Positions 62,139 through 64,000 of a stretch of DNA of 64,000 nucleotides are shown one piece after another (the first letter of the stretch is position 1; every line of letters starts with the position of its first letter). Origin of the DNA: JAFGXT01 sp963677165 (lineage in GTDB: Bacteria > Verrucomicrobiota > Lentisphaeria > Victivallales > SZUA-371). The notes beneath the pieces were generated by a model. That model saw nothing but the letters and a program-made list of their open reading frames with translations, ran no database searches and was not told the DNA's origin. The DNA lies in contig CAXXSX010000002.1 in assembly GCA_963677165.2 (NCBI GenBank), positions 5,022,001-5,086,000 of the forward strand. Direction: 5' to 3'. Made by a program: the position numbers and the translations under genes.

Positions 62139-63668
62139 GTGAAAGAACCATTATCATTCAGCTTTTCCAACCGCCAACAGCGTCAGGATTTTAAGGACAA
62201 ACTGTTGTCGCTGTTCAGAACCGAATATATCGGTTCCGGCTTAGAAACGATCACATTTCATGATACTTTCGACTGGCGATTTTTTCACCACAACTTTGAA
62301 TTTTGCCGTTATGCTGGTAAATATTTTCTCATAGCCGGAGACAGTGGAGAAATCAGATATTCAATCGACTGGCCTGGAAATAAAGTATTAAAAAACTGGA
62401 AACAACTCCCAGCGGGCAAACTTCGTAACCTGACAGCAGATATCATGGAAAACAGATGTCTTATCCCTCTAACTGAACTATCCCAGAAAACAGAGACTTA
62501 TAAGTTTGTTAACGGAGCTGGCCTGAACGCCGCAGTTTTACATCTGGAATATTGTTTCTACGGTGAAATTGAAATATGTAGTTGTGCCCGAATCATTCCT
62601 CAATCCGGCAAACCTGATGAAATTACTGAAATCGCTGAATTCTGCGCTTTAAATAAACTCGAACCATTTTCCGGATTCTGGCCGCGACTAACGCCCGAAG
62701 TATTTGAAGCCATGAACATTGAGCCATGCTGGTATGAATCAAAACCCATAACTCCAGTAACACGTGACATGACATGCCGTCATGCAGCGATAATGTTATG
62801 CAAAGATATGTTTGATGTGGTAAAACAAAATGAAGACGGCATAAAAGAAGATATTGATATTGAATTCTTGCATGATTTCAGGGTTTCTCTGAGAAGAACC
62901 CGCTCGTTACTCACCCTCCTGCGGGGTGCGTTTCCCATGGAACAAAATAAATTATTCAAACGCCGTATTGGAGAAATAGCCCGCAATACCAATAAACTAC
63001 GCGACTTTGACGTACTGCTTAGTTACCGCCACGATTATAAAAGCATGGTTCCCCCGGAACTCCGCGATGGCTTAAAGGCATTTTTCAAACAAGTATCCGC
63101 ACGGCGCAGAAAAGAATATCGTAAAACCGTGAATTTTCTAAAATCCAAAGACTATCGTAAGTTCTGCCGCGACTGGAAAATTTTTCTAACAGAAGCGGAC
63201 TCCATGCCCGAATCCATGATATCAAACGAGCCGGCGGGAAAACACTCCGATATGCTGATTATTGAACATGCCCAGAAGGTGATTGAGCTGGGCCGGCAAA
63301 TCAATAATAATTCCCCTGACAAAGCACTGCATAAATTAAGAATTGAATGCAAAAAACTGCGCTACCTGATGGAGTTATTCGCACCAGTATATGATGATAA
63401 ACTAAGCACAGAGATTACTGTTTTGAAAAATCTCCAGACGATTCTGGGGAACTACAATGATTTATCAATCCAGATTGCAGAGCTTTCCGCTGCGCTTGAA
63501 ACAAGCAAGCCGCTCATAAAAAAGCATCCGGAAACTGCAGCTGCAATCGGAGCCCTGATTGCGGTTCTTTCCATGAACCAGTCACGCGATCGAAAGAAAT
63601 TCCGTTCCGTTTTCACAAGATTTGCCGATACGTTTCCACCAGCGAATAAGCTCGGAAAACGATCTTAA
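62139..63668 (+). CDS. CHAD domain protein with CYTH-like N-terminal region
   Basis: A 509-residue protein. Residues about 215-509 form a CHAD domain, a helical bundle with conserved basic faces, here HDFRVSLRRTRSLLTLL (244-260) and HKLRIECKKLRYLMELF near 400, which bind polyphosphate. The N-terminal 200 residues resemble a diverged CYTH/triphosphate-tunnel fold ('ITFHDTFDWRFFHHNFEF', 'YCFYGEIEI'), but the repeated acidic and basic tunnel residues of an active enzyme are not clear. CYTH-CHAD proteins associate with polyphosphate granules. GTG start with a weak, distant GGGGAT site. Runs alone, ahead of an S1-domain gene. Confidence 0.8.
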   Translation: MKEPLSFSFSNRQQRQDFKDKLLSLFRTEYIGSGLETITFHDTFDWRFFHHNFEFCRYAGKYFLIAGDSGEIRYSIDWPGNKVLKNWKQLPAGKLRNLTADIMENRCLIPLTELSQKTETYKFVNGAGLNAAVLHLEYCFYGEIEICSCARIIPQSGKPDEITEIAEFCALNKLEPFSGFWPRLTPEVFEAMNIEPCWYESKPITPVTRDMTCRHAAIMLCKDMFDVVKQNEDGIKEDIDIEFLHDFRVSLRRTRSLLTLLRGAFPMEQNKLFKRRIGEIARNTNKLRDFDVLLSYRHDYKSMVPPELRDGLKAFFKQVSARRRKEYRKTVNFLKSKDYRKFCRDWKIFLTEADSMPESMISNEPAGKHSDMLIIEHAQKVIELGRQINNNSPDKALHKLRIECKKLRYLMELFAPVYDDKLSTEITVLKNLQTILGNYNDLSIQIAELSAALETSKPLIKKHPETAAAIGALIAVLSMNQSRDRKKFRSVFTRFADTFPPANKLGKRS

Positions 63669-63809
63669 CCATTCTGCCTCACAGCAGGAAATAGGTATCT
63701 TGTATAAAAAACCTTACAAAAAAATGATTTATGCTATATTAAAAATTTACTTTTGTAGTATAGTAATCGGCACACTTTTTAAAGACTGATTAATTTTTAA
63801 GGTTATTTT

Positions 63810-64000
63810 ATGGAAGATTTCGGCAAGATCCTTGAAGAAAGTATGGATGGTCTTGTGACCAGCTTTAAACCGGGAGAAAAAGTTTCCGGAACTATCTGTT
63901 CTATCGACGATAAAACGATTTTTATTGATGTGCATTCAACCAGTGAAGGCCTTATTAGCCGCGAGGAATTTCTTGACGAGTCCGGCGAGTTGACCGTAAA
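63810..64000 (+). CDS. S1 RNA-binding domain protein, probably ribosomal protein S1 (5' part)
   Basis: An open frame from ATG 63810 runs off the right end of the window (63 codons seen). It reads MEDFGKILEESMDGLVTSF, then KPGEKVSGTICSIDDKTIFIDVHS and EGLISREEF, which is the beta-barrel start of an S1 domain with the typical 'G..V.G.I..I....IFIDV' pattern. Bacterial S1, with four to six such repeats, binds mRNA on the 30S subunit; a single-domain S1 protein cannot be excluded from this fragment. An AAGG site lies 9 bases before the ATG. Confidence 0.8.
   Translation, partial: MEDFGKILEESMDGLVTSFKPGEKVSGTICSIDDKTIFIDVHSTSEGLISREEFLDESGELTV

Noticed and set aside
1..64000. CRISPR arrays, prophage, integrases, transposases, rRNA or tRNA genes
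   Set aside because: No regularly spaced repeats, mobile-element proteins or stable RNA signatures were found on either strand.

Overview
The window is a gene-dense piece of a Gram-negative bacterial chromosome with moderate G+C, AT-rich intergenic DNA, strong AGGAG-type ribosome sites and frequent GTG/TTG starts. The gene set best fits the PVC superphylum, probably Lentisphaerota (Victivallis-like): a long type III glutamine synthetase, a coiled-coil/C4 zinc-ribbon protein of the CdsZ type, a MurU-AmgK fusion, a tandem class II aldolase and many isolated regulator/saccharide-enzyme pairs. This placement is inferred from gene content. I see no rRNA, tRNA, CRISPR array, insertion sequence or prophage.

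Layout. 1-11.0 kb: the tail of a MacB-type permease, a GT4 glycosyltransferase, a zinc-ribbon protein, ruvB, transketolase with a cysteine-rich tail, a lone OleC-like ligase, and a 5'-nucleotidase behind a MurU-AmgK fusion. 11.0-14.8 kb: a 600-bp non-coding stretch with nested inverted repeats, then etfB-etfA-glcD, a lactate-dehydrogenase/Etf type unit. 14.9-18.5 kb: a GH94-like phosphorylase divergent from a LacI regulator. 18.5-20.8 kb: an ABC-F protein plus a GNAT acetyltransferase behind a five-codon leader ORF and an attenuator-like hairpin. 20.9-27.7 kb: CbiM-PDGLE, ilvD, ffh with two uncharacterised followers, and a lipoprotein.

27.8-31.5 kb: a RhaR/RhaS-like AraC regulator divergent from a tandem-domain aldolase and a zinc alcohol dehydrogenase; the aldolase leader has four segments that can form mutually exclusive terminator and antiterminator structures. 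31.6-38.6 kb: clpS-clpA, then glnN with a textbook sigma-54 -24/-12 promoter and upstream inverted repeats, followed by a NifA-like sigma-54 activator. 38.6-43.2 kb: a DUF1015 protein with an unusually structured upstream region, a secreted SGNH hydrolase and a GH13 enzyme. 43.2-46.9 kb: a 1205-residue 5-oxoprolinase. 47-52 kb: a glycosyltransferase, a small membrane protein, an MltF-like lytic transglycosylase with two solute-binding domains, a cyclophilin and a YgjP-like metalloprotease.

52.4-56.8 kb: a sulfur group (TauE/SafE permease, Rrf2 regulator, O-acetylhomoserine sulfhydrylase), then an MtfA-type peptidase and OsmC. 56.9-62.0 kb: two divergent AraC/enzyme pairs facing each other (a six-hairpin glycosidase and a Gfo/Idh/MocA oxidoreductase), suggesting one saccharide-use locus. 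62.1-64 kb: a CYTH-like/CHAD protein and the start of an S1-domain protein.

The most promising undescribed elements are cis-regulatory RNAs: the leader of the aldolase gene (28.8 kb), the leader of the ABC-F gene (18.6 kb), the palindrome cluster upstream of DUF1015 (40.0 kb) and the nested repeats upstream of etfB (11.4 kb). All RNA structures were found by reading complementarity by eye; no folding or database search was run.
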